From the NCBI GenBank assembly GCA_050249835.1, contig JBFWPT010000010.1:22875-86874 (forward strand): a DNA stretch of 64,000 nt, read 5' to 3'. The notes beneath the pieces were generated by a model that was not told where the DNA came from, ran no database searches, and saw only the letters and a program-made list of their open reading frames with translations. Source of the DNA: Miltoncostaea sp050249835 (GTDB lineage Bacteria; Actinomycetota; Thermoleophilia; Miltoncostaeales; Miltoncostaeaceae). A program made the translations under genes and the position numbers. Position 1 is the first letter of the stretch; each line of letters begins with the position of its first letter. Of this stretch, positions 34,930-44,033 are shown piece by piece.

Positions 34930-36087
34930 CTAACCCCCGGGGGAACCCTGCGCCGGGCCGCCGCGGATGGCGTCGCCCCGGGCGGTGCGGCGCTCGTTGT
35001 CGCGCAGACGGGGTTCGTAGTGGGCGAAGAAGACGCCGCCCACCAGCTCGCGGCGGCTGCGCACGCCGGTCTTCTCGAACACCGACTTGAGGTGCTGCTG
35101 GACGGTGTGTGGGGAGAGGAACAGCTCGTCGGCGATCTCGGCCGTGGACAGGCCGCGCAGGACGAGGCGAGCGACGTCCTTCTCCCGCGCGGTGAGCCCG
35201 TAGGCGGCCATGAGCAGCGGCGAGATCCGCCCCGGGTGGGCGGGCTCGACGATGACGGCGACGCGGTGGCCAGGCTCGCCGTCGAGGAGGGCGCCGTGCA
35301 GCATCACCCAGCGGCCGTCGAGCGTGCGCACGCGGGCGAAGGCGGGGTCGTCGCGGGACGGTGAGCGGGCGGTGGCGAGGGCGCGGCCGGCCACGGCGCG
35401 CAGGGCCGGCGGGGCGGCCCCTCCGCCCGCGACGTCCCCGCCGCCGGGCAGCAACTCCAGCCAGCGCTCCACGCCGGGGGTCGCCGACACGACGGCGCCG
35501 TCCGGGTCGACGACCACCACGCCGGGGGCGTCGGGGCCCTCCGGGTCGGCCGCCTCGCCCACCAGCAGGCCCCGCCGGGCGGCGGCGGCGAGGTCGGGGG
35601 CGACGGAGCGGAGGAACCGGATCTCCGTCTCGCTGAACCACGGCGCGCCGCGCTCGCGGTAGAGGCCGAGCATCCCCCAGCTCTCGCCCCCGGGGGTGCG
35701 GAGGGCGACCAGGAGCTCCTGCTCGGCCCCGTACGGCTCCATGTAGAGGGTCCAGGCGATCGACGAGGTGGGGTCGCCGCCGCAGGCCTCGTGCAGGGTG
35801 GAGGCCCCGGTCGCCGAGCGGGCGACGTCGTCCATCTTGTGGGCGTCGTCGACCATGTACTCGTGCACGAGCCACTCGGGCGGCACCTCCGGCAGCCCCT
35901 GCTCGTAGTGGCTCGTCGCGAGCAGCGAGAGCGGGTCGAGCGTGAACCAGCAGGGGGTCCGGTAGTGGGGGACGACGGGGGCGATGACCTCCGTGGCGGC
36001 GCGCCAGAGCGTCACCAGGTCCAGTCCGCGCGTCGCGAGCTCCGCGATCCGGTCCCGCGCGCGCCCTTCGGCGGCGGAGGTTCCCAC
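34930..36087 (-). CDS. LuxR-family regulator with GAF/PAS-like sensor
   Basis: The 385-residue protein combines an N-terminal GAF-like sensing region (VIAPVVPHYRTPCWFTLDPLSLLATSHYEQGLPEVPPEWL to WFSETEIRFLRSVAPDLAAAARRG), a PAS-like stretch (GVVVVDPDGAVVSATPGVERWLEL) and a C-terminal LuxR HTH (YGLTAREKDVARLVLRGLSTAEIADELFLSPHTVQQHLKSVFEKTGV). No receiver domain is present. This layout recurs in actinobacterial regulators next to small catabolic or efflux genes. The GTG start at 36087 faces the cupin gene across a 92-bp divergent gap, so it may control that gene. Confidence 0.85.
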   Translation of the reverse strand: MGTSAAEGRARDRIAELATRGLDLVTLWRAATEVIAPVVPHYRTPCWFTLDPLSLLATSHYEQGLPEVPPEWLVHEYMVDDAHKMDDVARSATGASTLHEACGGDPTSSIAWTLYMEPYGAEQELLVALRTPGGESWGMLGLYRERGAPWFSETEIRFLRSVAPDLAAAARRGLLVGEAADPEGPDAPGVVVVDPDGAVVSATPGVERWLELLPGGGDVAGGGAAPPALRAVAGRALATARSPSRDDPAFARVRTLDGRWVMLHGALLDGEPGHRVAVIVEPAHPGRISPLLMAAYGLTAREKDVARLVLRGLSTAEIADELFLSPHTVQQHLKSVFEKTGVRSRRELVGGVFFAHYEPRLRDNERRTARGDAIRGGPAQGSPGG

Positions 36088-36179
36088 GGCGCGATCGTAT
36101 TACCACCTTCCTGGGAGGGACACGCCCCCGGCGCCGTTCTAGCGTCGAGCCCGTCCGGTGGCGATGGGAGGAGGCGGAG

Positions 36180-36656
36180 ATGAACGAGGCGACGAACGGC
36201 GCGGTCGGCGCGGTCGGCGCGGACGCCGCGCGGTGGTGGTTCGGGGGGCGGGCGGTGGTGCTGACGGGCGCGGCCCAGACCGGCGGCGGGCTCGCAGTGA
36301 TCGAGGTCACCGATCCCCCCGGCGAGCAGACCCCGCTCCACGTGCACCACCGCGAGGACGAGACGTTCTACGTCCTCGAGGGCTCGGTGACGATCGAGGT
36401 GGACGGCGCGGCCACGACCCTCGGCCCGGGCGACCTGGCCGTCGGCCCGCGCGACGTCCCGCACCGCTACACCGTCGGCCCCGAGGGCTGCCGGATGCTC
36501 TTCATCTGCACCCCGGGCGGCTTCGAGGACTTCGTCCTCGCGACGAGCCGGCCCGCCGAGGGGCCCGGGCTGCCGCCGCCCTCCGACGAGATGCCGGACA
36601 TGGAGTGGCTCGCCGCGAGAGCGCGGGACGCCGGCTGCGAGGTGCTGGACGGCTGA
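36180..36656 (+). CDS. cupin-domain protein
   Basis: The 158-residue single-cupin protein has motif 1 PLHVHHREDETFYVLEG (His-x-His and Glu metal ligands) and motif 2 GPGDLAVGPRDVPHRYTV (His). It probably binds one divalent metal and may act as a dioxygenase, isomerase or quercetinase-like enzyme. ATG with GGAGGCGGAG upstream is a convincing start. It is divergent from the LuxR gene. Several inverted repeats follow its stop, before the MMPL gene. Confidence 0.85.
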   Translation: MNEATNGAVGAVGADAARWWFGGRAVVLTGAAQTGGGLAVIEVTDPPGEQTPLHVHHREDETFYVLEGSVTIEVDGAATTLGPGDLAVGPRDVPHRYTVGPEGCRMLFICTPGGFEDFVLATSRPAEGPGLPPPSDEMPDMEWLAARARDAGCEVLDG

Positions 36657-36690
36657 GGGCCGCCCCCCGGCGCGGGGGTCACGGCCGGTC

Positions 36691-36709
36691 GGACCTGGCG
36701 TCCAGGTCC
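36691..36709. terminator. hairpin after the cupin gene
   Basis: GGACCTGG and CCAGGTCC form a perfect 8-bp stem around a 3-base loop, 34 bp after the cupin stop. It may terminate that transcript. It could also be an operator, since no T-run follows. Confidence 0.4.
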
Positions 36710-36771
36710 AACTGGACCTCGCGCGACGGGGTGTTCGTGGGCCGCGGCCGGCGGCCGGTCGCCGGCCGGGT

Positions 36772-36822
36772 GATAGAGCGGGGTCTATCGCCTGGGCGTG
36801 AGGCGATGGACCCGGGTCTATC
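36772..36822. promoter_or_regulatory. paired GATAGA/TCTATC palindromes before the MMPL operon
   Basis: GATAGA-N6-TCTATC (36772-36789) is followed 32 bp later by GATGGA-N7-TCTATC (36804-36822). The two share GGGTCTATCGC. Two similar palindromes upstream of an efflux operon look like a repressor (for example TetR-type) binding pair. No TetR gene is adjacent, so the regulator is unknown. The rest of the 306-bp gap (36657-36962) holds only the hairpins listed separately. Confidence 0.45.
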
Positions 36823-36828
36823 GCGAAG

Positions 36829-36856
36829 CCCATGGTGGGGTTACCCCCACCATGGG
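36829..36856. terminator. strong 12-bp hairpin upstream of the MMPL gene
   Basis: CCCATGGTGGGG and CCCCACCATGGG form a perfect stem with a 4-base loop (TTAC), about 105 bp before the MMPL start. It may be an attenuator, a terminator for upstream transcripts, or a protein-binding site. Confidence 0.45.
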
Positions 36857-36962
36857 ACGCCGGGAGGCGGGAGCGCCGGACGCCAGGGGCCTCCATGGGA
36901 TGCGGGAGAGGGCTGATCGAGGGTGATCGCACCACTCCGCGACACCCTGGAAGGAGAGCCAC

Positions 36963-39218
36963 GTGCCCGCGCACGCACCCCCCGACACGACGTTCCTCGA
37001 GCGCCACGGCCGCCGCATGGCCCGCGCCCGCTGGATCGTGATCCCCCTGTTCCTCGCCATCATCGTCGGCGCGTTCATGCTCGCCGGCCGCATCGGCGAC
37101 GTCACGACCTCCGAGACGAACCTCCCGGGCTCCGAGGGGGCCCGCGGCGTCGAGCTCATCGAGACCCACTTCTCGGATGGACGTGAGACCACCGACGTCC
37201 AGCCGGTGTTCCGGAACGGCGACCTGACGGTCGACGATCCCGAGTACCGGGAGCAGGTCACCGCCGCCCTCGACCGCGCCGCGGCGCTCGTGCCCGGCAC
37301 CCGGGTGGTGTCGTACTTCGACACCGGCAGCCCGGACATGGTCGGCCAGGACGGCCACATGACGTTCGCGACGATCACCTACCCCCTGGGTGAGATCGCG
37401 GCGAAGGAGCTGATCCCGGAGATCCGCGCGGCGATCGGCACCCCCGACGGCTTCGAGCCGACCCTGGTCGGCGGCGACGTCGCCTCCTGGCACGACCAGG
37501 AGCCCGGCATCGAGGACGCCCTGGCGCGCGCCCACATGGTGGTGCTGCCGGTCGCCCTCCTCATCCTGCTGGTCTTCTTCGGCAGCGCCGTCAGCGCGCT
37601 GCTGCCGCTGCTCATGGCCGGCGTCACGATCACCATGGCGATGGCCGGGACGTACCTGTTCGGCCAGACGATGGAGATCGCCGACCTGGTGACCCAGGTC
37701 ATCACGCTCGTCGGCATCGCGATCGGCATCGACTACTCGCTGCTCGTCGTCTCCCGCTTCCGCGAGGAGATCCGGAGCGGCGCCGACCGCGTGACGGCCA
37801 CCGGCCGCACCGTCGCGACCGCCGGCCGCGCCGTACTGCTGTCCGGCATCACCGTGGCCATCGGCCTCGCGGTGCTCGTCGCGCTGCCGATCCCGTTCAT
37901 GCGCTCCATGGGCATCGGCGGGATGCTCGTCCCGTTCGCGGCCGTGTTCTGCGGCCTGACGATCCTGCCCGCCACCCTCGCCGCCCTCGGCACCAAGGTG
38001 GACGCGCTGCGCGTCTACCCGCGCCGCTGGCGCCTGCGCGACGCCGCGATCTGGGGCCCGATCGCCCGCGCCGTCACCGGCTGGGCCATCCCGCTCGTCG
38101 CGGTCGCCCTCGTCGCCCTGCTGGCCCTCGCCGGCCAGAGCGGCGGCATGAGCATCCACCAGGACCAGCTCGCCGACGCCCCGGACCTCGAGTCCACCCA
38201 GGCCGGCCTGCTGGTGCGCGAGGAGCTCGGCGGCACCTTCAACCCCAACACCTACGTCATCGACACCGGCCGCGCGGGCGGCGCCTACGACCCCGCCACC
38301 ATCGCGGGCCTGCACGACGTCGCCGAGGGCCTGCGCGCCGAGGACGACGTGGTGAGCGGCGTCACCTGGCCGGCCACGACCGACCCCGAGGCCTTCCGGG
38401 CGGCGGCCGAGCACGGCCTGGTCGACCGCACCGGGCGCTACGCCCTGATGCAGGTCGCGCCGCACGGCGACGAGCTGTCGCCGTCGGCCCGTGAGCTCAA
38501 CACGCTGATGGAGGACCGCGAGGCGCAGGTCCTGGACGTCATCCCCGGCGGCGAGGTGCTCACCACGGGCGCCCCGGCCGGCACCAACGAGTTCATCGAC
38601 GCGCTCTACGGGCCCTTCCCGTGGCTGGTGCTCGGCGTCCTCCTGCTCACGCTCGTCGCCCTGATGCGGGCGTTCCGCTCCTGGCTCATCCCGCTCATGG
38701 CGGTGGTGCTCTCCGGCATCTCGCTGCTGGCGACCTACGGCCTGCTGTACCTGGTGTTCCAGGAGGGCCACGGCCGCGAGCTGCTCGGCGTGGACCACGA
38801 CGTCCGCGGCATCGCGTTCTGGGTGCCGGTGATGCTGTTCGCCTTCCTGTTCGGCATCTCCATGGACTACCAGGTGTTCCTCACCGAGCGGATGCGCGAG
38901 CTGCGCGACGGCGGGGCGCCCAACCTGACCGCCGTCCGCGGCGGCCTGGCCGGCACCGGCCGCGTCGTCGGCACCGCGGCGGCGATCATGATCGTCGCGT
39001 TCGGCGGCTTCACCACCGGCGTGGACGTCGGGATGAAGGAGTTCGGCTTCGGCCTCGCGGTCGCGGTCGCCATCGACGCCCTCGTCGTCCGCTGCATGAT
39101 CGTCCCGGCGCTCATGCGCCTGGCCGGTGAGCGAAACTGGACCATGCCGACCGGGCTCGCCCGCGTCGTGCGGGTGCGCCCCCGGCCCGCGGCTCGTACG
39201 ATCGGAACCGCCCGATGA
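36963..39218 (+). CDS. MMPL/RND-family membrane exporter
   Basis: The 751-residue inner-membrane protein has the two-fold MMPL layout: a first helix (RWIVIPLFLAIIVGAFMLAG), an extracytoplasmic domain, five helices with GIAIGIDYSLLVVSRFREEI, then a second repeat from WAIPLVAVALVALLALAG with FLFGISMDYQVFLTERMRELRD. The conserved GxxxDY motifs are in place and the length is typical for lipid, siderophore or drug exporters driven by protons. The GTG start has AAGGAG upstream. The sensor kinase gene overlaps its stop (ATGA), so the two-component system probably responds to the exporter's substrate or to membrane stress. Confidence 0.92.
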   Translation: MPAHAPPDTTFLERHGRRMARARWIVIPLFLAIIVGAFMLAGRIGDVTTSETNLPGSEGARGVELIETHFSDGRETTDVQPVFRNGDLTVDDPEYREQVTAALDRAAALVPGTRVVSYFDTGSPDMVGQDGHMTFATITYPLGEIAAKELIPEIRAAIGTPDGFEPTLVGGDVASWHDQEPGIEDALARAHMVVLPVALLILLVFFGSAVSALLPLLMAGVTITMAMAGTYLFGQTMEIADLVTQVITLVGIAIGIDYSLLVVSRFREEIRSGADRVTATGRTVATAGRAVLLSGITVAIGLAVLVALPIPFMRSMGIGGMLVPFAAVFCGLTILPATLAALGTKVDALRVYPRRWRLRDAAIWGPIARAVTGWAIPLVAVALVALLALAGQSGGMSIHQDQLADAPDLESTQAGLLVREELGGTFNPNTYVIDTGRAGGAYDPATIAGLHDVAEGLRAEDDVVSGVTWPATTDPEAFRAAAEHGLVDRTGRYALMQVAPHGDELSPSARELNTLMEDREAQVLDVIPGGEVLTTGAPAGTNEFIDALYGPFPWLVLGVLLLTLVALMRAFRSWLIPLMAVVLSGISLLATYGLLYLVFQEGHGRELLGVDHDVRGIAFWVPVMLFAFLFGISMDYQVFLTERMRELRDGGAPNLTAVRGGLAGTGRVVGTAAAIMIVAFGGFTTGVDVGMKEFGFGLAVAVAIDALVVRCMIVPALMRLAGERNWTMPTGLARVVRVRPRPAARTIGTAR

Positions 39219-40897
39219 ACATCCTCCGTCGTCACGTCGCCGACCCCCTGAGGGACGGGACCGCGCTCCGCCACCTGATCCTGGTGGCGAGCGCGATCCC
39301 CCTCGGCACCGCCTGGTTCGTCTACCTGGTCACCGGCTGGTCGGTCGGGCTCGGCCTGCTCATCACCCTTCTCGGCCTGCCGATCCTGGTCGGCGTCATC
39401 TCGGGGGCGCGGGTGTTCGCGGAGGTCGAGCGCCGGCTGCTCCAGTGGACCACCGGGGTGCGCACCGCGCGCCCCGTGACCCTCCGGCAGGGCTCGCTCA
39501 TGCGGGCCCTGCGGGCGCTCGTCACCGACCCGCAGACCTGGCGGGAGCAGGGCTACCTGATGCTCCGCTTCGTGCTCGGGCTCCCGCTCGCCGTGGTGGT
39601 GATCGCGGTGATCGGGGCCGGGCTCCAGCTCGCCACCGCGCCGGCCTACTACTACGCGGACACCCTCGACTTCGGGATCTGGACGATCGACACCTTCAGC
39701 GAGGCGATGCTCCTCGTGCCCGTCGGCATCCTGCTCCTGCTGCTGGCGGTGCCGCTGACGGTCGCGGCCGGGCGCGGGTGGGCGGTCCTCGCGCGGGGCG
39801 TGCTGGGCGCGCCCGGCGAGGGCGATGCGACCCGGCCGCTCCGTCCGGCGGGCGTTGGGGCGGCCGCGCGCCGCGTGACGCCCCCGTCCGAGGGGGCGCT
39901 GCGCGGGCTCGCGTGGCACGCCGCCTCGTACGCCCTGCTCAACGTCGTGCTCGTCGTGATCTGGTGGGCCACCGGGGCGGACTACTTCTGGCCCATCTGG
40001 ACCATCCTGCCCCTCGGCGCGATCCTCCTGATCCACGCGGTCATCGTCGGCGCGCCGCGGCTGTTCCCCGACGCCGGCCCGCGCGGCGTCGCGTTCGCGC
40101 GCACCGCCGGCATCTGCGGGTCGGTGGGGCTGTTCCTGGTCGGCATCTGGCTCGTCACCACCCCGGGCGGCGTGTTCTGGCCGGTGTGGCCCCTCATCGG
40201 GCTCGGCGTGATCGTGGCGATCCACGGGCTGCGCCTGGTGATGGGGATCGGCGAGCGCGAGGAGATGGCCGAGCGCATCGACGTGCTCACCACCACCCGC
40301 GCCGGGGCCGTCGACGCCCAGGCCGCCGAGCTGCGGCGCATCGAGCGCGACCTGCACGACGGCGCCCAGGCGCGCCTGGTCGCCCTGGCCATGGACCTCG
40401 GGATGGCGCGCGACAAGCTGCGCGACGCCCCGCCCGAGACCCAGGCGCTGGTGACCGGCGCCCACGAGGAGGCCAAGCGCGCGCTGGTGGAGTTGCGCGA
40501 CCTGGCCCGCGGCATCCACCCGGCGGTGCTCACCGACCGGGGCCTGCAGGCCGCGCTCGGGTCGCTCACCGGCGCCTGCCCCATCCCGGTCAACCTCGAC
40601 GTGGACGTGGCCGAGCGCCTGGACCCCGCGCTCGAGGCGGCGGCCTACTTCGCCGTGGCCGAGGCGATGACCAACGCCACCAAGCACAGCGGCGCGGGGG
40701 TCATCGACGTGCAGGTGCAGCGCCGCGGGCGCCTGCTGCGGGTGCGCGTGGCCGACGACGGCGTGGGCGGCGCCGACCCGCAGGGCGAAGGCCTGATGGG
40801 CTTGCGCCGGCGCATCGAGGCCCACGACGGCACCCTCCACCTCATCAGCCCGCCCGGCGGCGGCACGACGGTCGAGGCGGTGATCCCGTGCGGGTAG
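39215..40897 (+). CDS. sensor histidine kinase (NarL-type, HisKA_3)
   Basis: The 560-residue membrane kinase has several N-terminal helices (LILVASAIPLGTAWFVYLV, GLLITLLGLPILVGVI, LAVVVIAVIGAGLQLATA, MLLVPVGILLLLLAVPLTVAA) and further pairs up to residue 340. The HisKA_3 phosphoacceptor is ELRRIERDLHDGAQARLVALAMDLGMA and the HATPase has ATKHSGAGVIDVQV and DDGVGGADPQGEGLMGLRRRI. The large transmembrane part suggests sensing within the membrane. It overlaps the exporter gene by 4 bp and the response regulator by 10 bp. Confidence 0.92.
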   Translation: MNILRRHVADPLRDGTALRHLILVASAIPLGTAWFVYLVTGWSVGLGLLITLLGLPILVGVISGARVFAEVERRLLQWTTGVRTARPVTLRQGSLMRALRALVTDPQTWREQGYLMLRFVLGLPLAVVVIAVIGAGLQLATAPAYYYADTLDFGIWTIDTFSEAMLLVPVGILLLLLAVPLTVAAGRGWAVLARGVLGAPGEGDATRPLRPAGVGAAARRVTPPSEGALRGLAWHAASYALLNVVLVVIWWATGADYFWPIWTILPLGAILLIHAVIVGAPRLFPDAGPRGVAFARTAGICGSVGLFLVGIWLVTTPGGVFWPVWPLIGLGVIVAIHGLRLVMGIGEREEMAERIDVLTTTRAGAVDAQAAELRRIERDLHDGAQARLVALAMDLGMARDKLRDAPPETQALVTGAHEEAKRALVELRDLARGIHPAVLTDRGLQAALGSLTGACPIPVNLDVDVAERLDPALEAAAYFAVAEAMTNATKHSGAGVIDVQVQRRGRLLRVRVADDGVGGADPQGEGLMGLRRRIEAHDGTLHLISPPGGGTTVEAVIPCG

Positions 40898-41535
40898 TCA
40901 TCGCGGAGGACCTCGCGCTGCTGCGCGACGGCATCGAGCGGCTGCTGCGCGACCACGGCATGGAGGTCGTGGCGTCGGTGGAGGACGGCGACGCCCTGGT
41001 GGCTGCCGTCGAGGGCGAGCGCCCGGACGTCGCGGTGGTGGACGTCCGGCTGCCGCCCAGCTTCCGCGACGAGGGGCTGCGCGCGGCGCTGGAGGCCCGC
41101 CGCCGGGTGCCCGGCACCGCGGTGCTGGTGGTGTCCCAGTACGTCGAGCAGACCTACGCCGTCGAACTGCTCGCCGACGGCGCGGGAGGGGTGGGCTACC
41201 TGCTGAAGGAGCGGATCGCCGACCCCGCCGACTTCGTGGACGCCGTCCAGCGCGTCGCCGCCGGCGGCACGGCCCTCGACCCCGAGGTCGTCTCCCAGCT
41301 CGTCGCCCGGCGCGGCCCGCGGTCGCCGGTGGGGGAGCTGACCCCCCGCGAGCGCGAGGTGCTGGAGTTGATGGCCGAGGGGCGCTCCAACGCGTCGATC
41401 GCCGAGACCCTGGTCGTCACCGAGGGCGCCGTGGAGAAGCACGTCTCCAACATCTTCGGCAAGCTCGGGCTGGCCCAGGCCGACGGCTCGCACCGCCGCG
41501 TGCTCGCCGTGCTGGCCTTCCTGCGCAGCGGCTGA
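40888..41535 (+). CDS. NarL/FixJ-type response regulator
   Basis: The 215-residue regulator has a receiver domain with acidic pair IAEDLALLRDG, phosphoacceptor Asp in VAVVDVRLPPSF and Lys in GYLLKERIAD. A C-terminal LuxR-type HTH follows (LTPREREVLELMAEGRSNASIAETLVVTEGAVEKHVSNIFGKLGL). The GTG start lies 10 bp inside the kinase gene. It should activate or repress the MMPL operon or related membrane genes, perhaps through the palindromes upstream of the exporter; that link is inference. Confidence 0.92.
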   Translation: MRVVIAEDLALLRDGIERLLRDHGMEVVASVEDGDALVAAVEGERPDVAVVDVRLPPSFRDEGLRAALEARRRVPGTAVLVVSQYVEQTYAVELLADGAGGVGYLLKERIADPADFVDAVQRVAAGGTALDPEVVSQLVARRGPRSPVGELTPREREVLELMAEGRSNASIAETLVVTEGAVEKHVSNIFGKLGLAQADGSHRRVLAVLAFLRSG

Positions 41536-41547
41536 CCCGCCGGGAGG

Positions 41548-42381
41548 TCAGATGGGACGGCCGTCCCAGTCCGCGGACCAGGGGGTGACCGGCCGCGGCA
41601 CCGGCACGCCGTCCTCGGTGACGTCACACCGCTCGCCGAAGACGGCCATGAGCCCGGCGATCTCGGCCACCTCGCGCAGCGGCGCCTCGTAGCTCCACAC
41701 CAGGTCGACGCCGTCGCCACCCGCCGGCGGCACCGACCAGTAGGACGCCTCGCCCTTGTACGCGCAGCGGGTGCGCGTCTCCGAGGGGACCAGCAGGCCG
41801 GTGTCCACGTCCTCGCGCGGGATGTAGGTCCGCATGGGCAGGCCCGTCTCGAACAGCATCACGGGGCGCGTCGTCTCGGCCAGCAGCACGCCGCCCGCCT
41901 CCACCCGCACGTGCCGCGAGGAGCGCAGCACGTCGACGCGGTGGAAGGGGTCGCGGGGGTGGGCGACGATGGGCTCGTTCTCCTCCATCCAGGCGTCGAA
42001 GCCGGTGAAGTCGAGGAGGATCATCCCGGCCACGCCCGGCTCGGACAGGCGCAGCCCCTCGGCGGCGCGCTCGCCGCCCGGCGCGCGCACCAGCACCCGC
42101 TCGCCCGGCGCGGTGTGCAGCGCGAAGGGGATGCCGGGATGCAGGGCCGGGAAGCCGTCGTCCGGCACCGGGGGGCGCGTGTCCGGCACCACCTCGCCGG
42201 CGATGTCGTTCTCCGGCACCGCGTACGAGGGGACGACGCGGCGCGGCTCCCAGACCAGGGCGCCCTGGGTCGTGTCGGCCACCGTCACGCCCTCGAGCAG
42301 GGCCCGGATCCGCTTGGCGACGGGCTCGTGGCCGCCCCGGGCCATGGCCTCCAGCATCGCGGCGCGCATCCTCCCGCCCAT
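41548..42381 (-). CDS. tandem DUF427 protein
   Basis: The 277-residue protein carries two DUF427-like units. The clearest is the second: DVLRSSRHVRVEAGGVLLAETTRPVMLFETGLPMRTYIPREDVDTGLLVPSETRTRCAYKGEASYWSV. The first unit (TQGALVWEPRRVVPSYAVPENDIAGEVV) is more diverged. DUF427 proteins are beta-rich and of unknown function, common in actinobacteria. It converges on the response regulator gene with a 12-bp gap. No catalytic role is evident. Confidence 0.85.
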   Translation of the reverse strand: MGGRMRAAMLEAMARGGHEPVAKRIRALLEGVTVADTTQGALVWEPRRVVPSYAVPENDIAGEVVPDTRPPVPDDGFPALHPGIPFALHTAPGERVLVRAPGGERAAEGLRLSEPGVAGMILLDFTGFDAWMEENEPIVAHPRDPFHRVDVLRSSRHVRVEAGGVLLAETTRPVMLFETGLPMRTYIPREDVDTGLLVPSETRTRCAYKGEASYWSVPPAGGDGVDLVWSYEAPLREVAEIAGLMAVFGERCDVTEDGVPVPRPVTPWSADWDGRPI

Positions 42382-42391
42382 GGCGGGGAGG

Positions 42392-43528
42392 TTACGCCCC
42401 GACCTGCGCCACGTGCCTCCCGAACGCGGTCGCCGACGGCCAGTAGTCGTCGAGGTGGCTCAGGGTCACGCCGGCCTTGGAGCCGGACGAGTGGATCATC
42501 CAGCCGTTGCCCGCGGCGATGCCGGCGTGGGAGATGGTCCCCTTCCGCGCGGCCGGGCCGCCGGCGCCGAAGAACACGAGATCGGCGGGCTGTAGCGCGG
42601 CCGTCTCCACGCGCTCGGCGGGGCGCTCGAAGGCCATCTGGTCGGCGGTGCGGCCGATGAGGCCGGTGCCGACGCCGAGCCTCCCGGCCTGGGTCGTCCC
42701 CTTGAAGGCCCACCAGACGAGGCCCGAGCAGTCGAAGCCGCCGTGGCCCTGGGCGCCCCAGGGGGAGCGCACGCCGGGCCAGTCGCCGCCCCAGATGTAG
42801 GGCTGGCCCACCTGCCACAGCGCCGCCTGCACCGCCGCGAGGCGGGTGGGGCTCATGGCGGGGAGCACGACCGAGCGGTAGCGGGCGAGCCGGGCGCGCT
42901 GCCAGGAGGAGAGGGACCGGGCGCGGTCGAGGGCGTACACGACGTCCGCGAGGCGCACGGTCTCGCGGCGCGACCGCTCGCGGTCGTCCTGGGACGCGGG
43001 CCGGTTGTAGAGGAGGCCCGCCTCGCGGGCCAGGATCTCGCTGGCGGCGTTGCGCGGCAGGCGCAGCCGCTGGCCGCCCTCCACCGACAGGGCGGCGAGG
43101 CCGCGACGCTCCGGCTCCAGGCCCAGGGCGCGCACGAACAGCAGGTTGACGGTCCAGGCCGTGGCCGGCTTCGCCGGATCGGGGCTGGTGCGCGGCGCGC
43201 CGGTGAGGATCGAGAGCGCGCGGTCCAGGTCGCCGCGGGTCGCGTCGCGCGAAAGGTCGGCGCCTGCCAGTTCGGGCCACAGGGCCGCGAGGCGCTTCGC
43301 CGAGGGGCGCGCCCACTCGTCGAGCCCGGTCGGCGCGGCGGGCACGGCGGGCGTGGCCGGGGTCGCCGGGGCCACCGGGGCCACAGGGGCGACCGGGGCG
43401 ACCGGGGCGACGGGCGCCGGCGCCGTCATCGCGGCGGGAGGGGGAGGCTGTGATGCCGCAGCAGCCGCGCCGGCCCCCCAGAGGGAGACCAGCGCGACGG
43501 CGGCGGGCAGGAGGGTGCGTCGCGTCAC
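42392..43528 (-). CDS. secreted NlpC/P60-family peptidoglycan endopeptidase
   Basis: The 378-residue exported protein has a signal peptide (LLPAAVALVSLWGAGAAAAAS), a flexible repeat of P-V-A-P and P-A-T-P units (residues 37-66), a middle helical region, and a C-terminal NlpC/P60 cysteine peptidase domain with Cys in GFDCSGLVWWAF and His in GTISHAGIAAGNGWMIHSS. It should cleave cell-wall stem peptides. The Pro/Ala linker, encoded by a run of near-identical 9-base units around 43340-43420, could span the wall. The GTG start is at 43528; msrB is divergent. Confidence 0.88.
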   Translation of the reverse strand: MTRRTLLPAAVALVSLWGAGAAAAASQPPPPAAMTAPAPVAPVAPVAPVAPVAPATPATPAVPAAPTGLDEWARPSAKRLAALWPELAGADLSRDATRGDLDRALSILTGAPRTSPDPAKPATAWTVNLLFVRALGLEPERRGLAALSVEGGQRLRLPRNAASEILAREAGLLYNRPASQDDRERSRRETVRLADVVYALDRARSLSSWQRARLARYRSVVLPAMSPTRLAAVQAALWQVGQPYIWGGDWPGVRSPWGAQGHGGFDCSGLVWWAFKGTTQAGRLGVGTGLIGRTADQMAFERPAERVETAALQPADLVFFGAGGPAARKGTISHAGIAAGNGWMIHSSGSKAGVTLSHLDDYWPSATAFGRHVAQVGA

Positions 43529-43628
43529 TGTGATGTGTCCTCGGCCCCGTCATGCGTCTCCTACAGCCCCCGGGTCGCGCCGGACCAGGGTGTGCCACAT
43601 TTCAGAAACCCACTGCAACGGAGGCGAC

Positions 43629-44033
43629 ATGGCCGACGAGAAGGATCCGCGCGACGACGAGTGGCGTTCCCGGCTCACCCCGGAGCAGTACGCGGTGACC
43701 CGCGAGGGAGCGACCGAGCGGGCGTTCACGGGGGCGTACTGGGATCACCACGAGGACGGCGTCTACACCTGCGTGTGCTGCGGGAAGCCGCTGTTCGACG
43801 CCGCCACCAAGTTCGAGTCGGGCACCGGGTGGCCGAGCTTCACCGAGCCCGCCGCGGCCGAAGGGGTGGAGGGGCGCGAGGACCGCAGCCACGGGATGGT
43901 GCGCGTGGAGGTCGTCTGCTCGAGCTGCGAGGCCCACCTCGGGCACGTGTTCCCGGACGGCCCCGGCCCCACCGGGCTCCGCTACTGCATCAACTCCGCG
44001 TCCCTGGACTTCGAGGGGCGGGGCGGGGACTGA
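43629..44033 (+). CDS. msrB: peptide-methionine (R)-S-oxide reductase
   Basis: The 134-residue enzyme reduces methionine-R-sulfoxide in oxidised proteins. It has the structural zinc cysteines in VYTCVCCGKPLF and VVCSSCEAHLGHVFPDGP, substrate-site GTGWPSFTEP and catalytic Cys in GLRYCINSASLDF. Length is standard. The ATG follows GGAGG by four bases. The next gene begins with a CTG overlapping its TGA. Confidence 0.95.
   Translation: MADEKDPRDDEWRSRLTPEQYAVTREGATERAFTGAYWDHHEDGVYTCVCCGKPLFDAATKFESGTGWPSFTEPAAAEGVEGREDRSHGMVRVEVVCSSCEAHLGHVFPDGPGPTGLRYCINSASLDFEGRGGD

Noticed and set aside
43529..43628. Cyclic di-AMP riboswitch before the NlpC/P60 gene
   Set aside because: The divergent gap is too short and lacks the expected conserved blocks.
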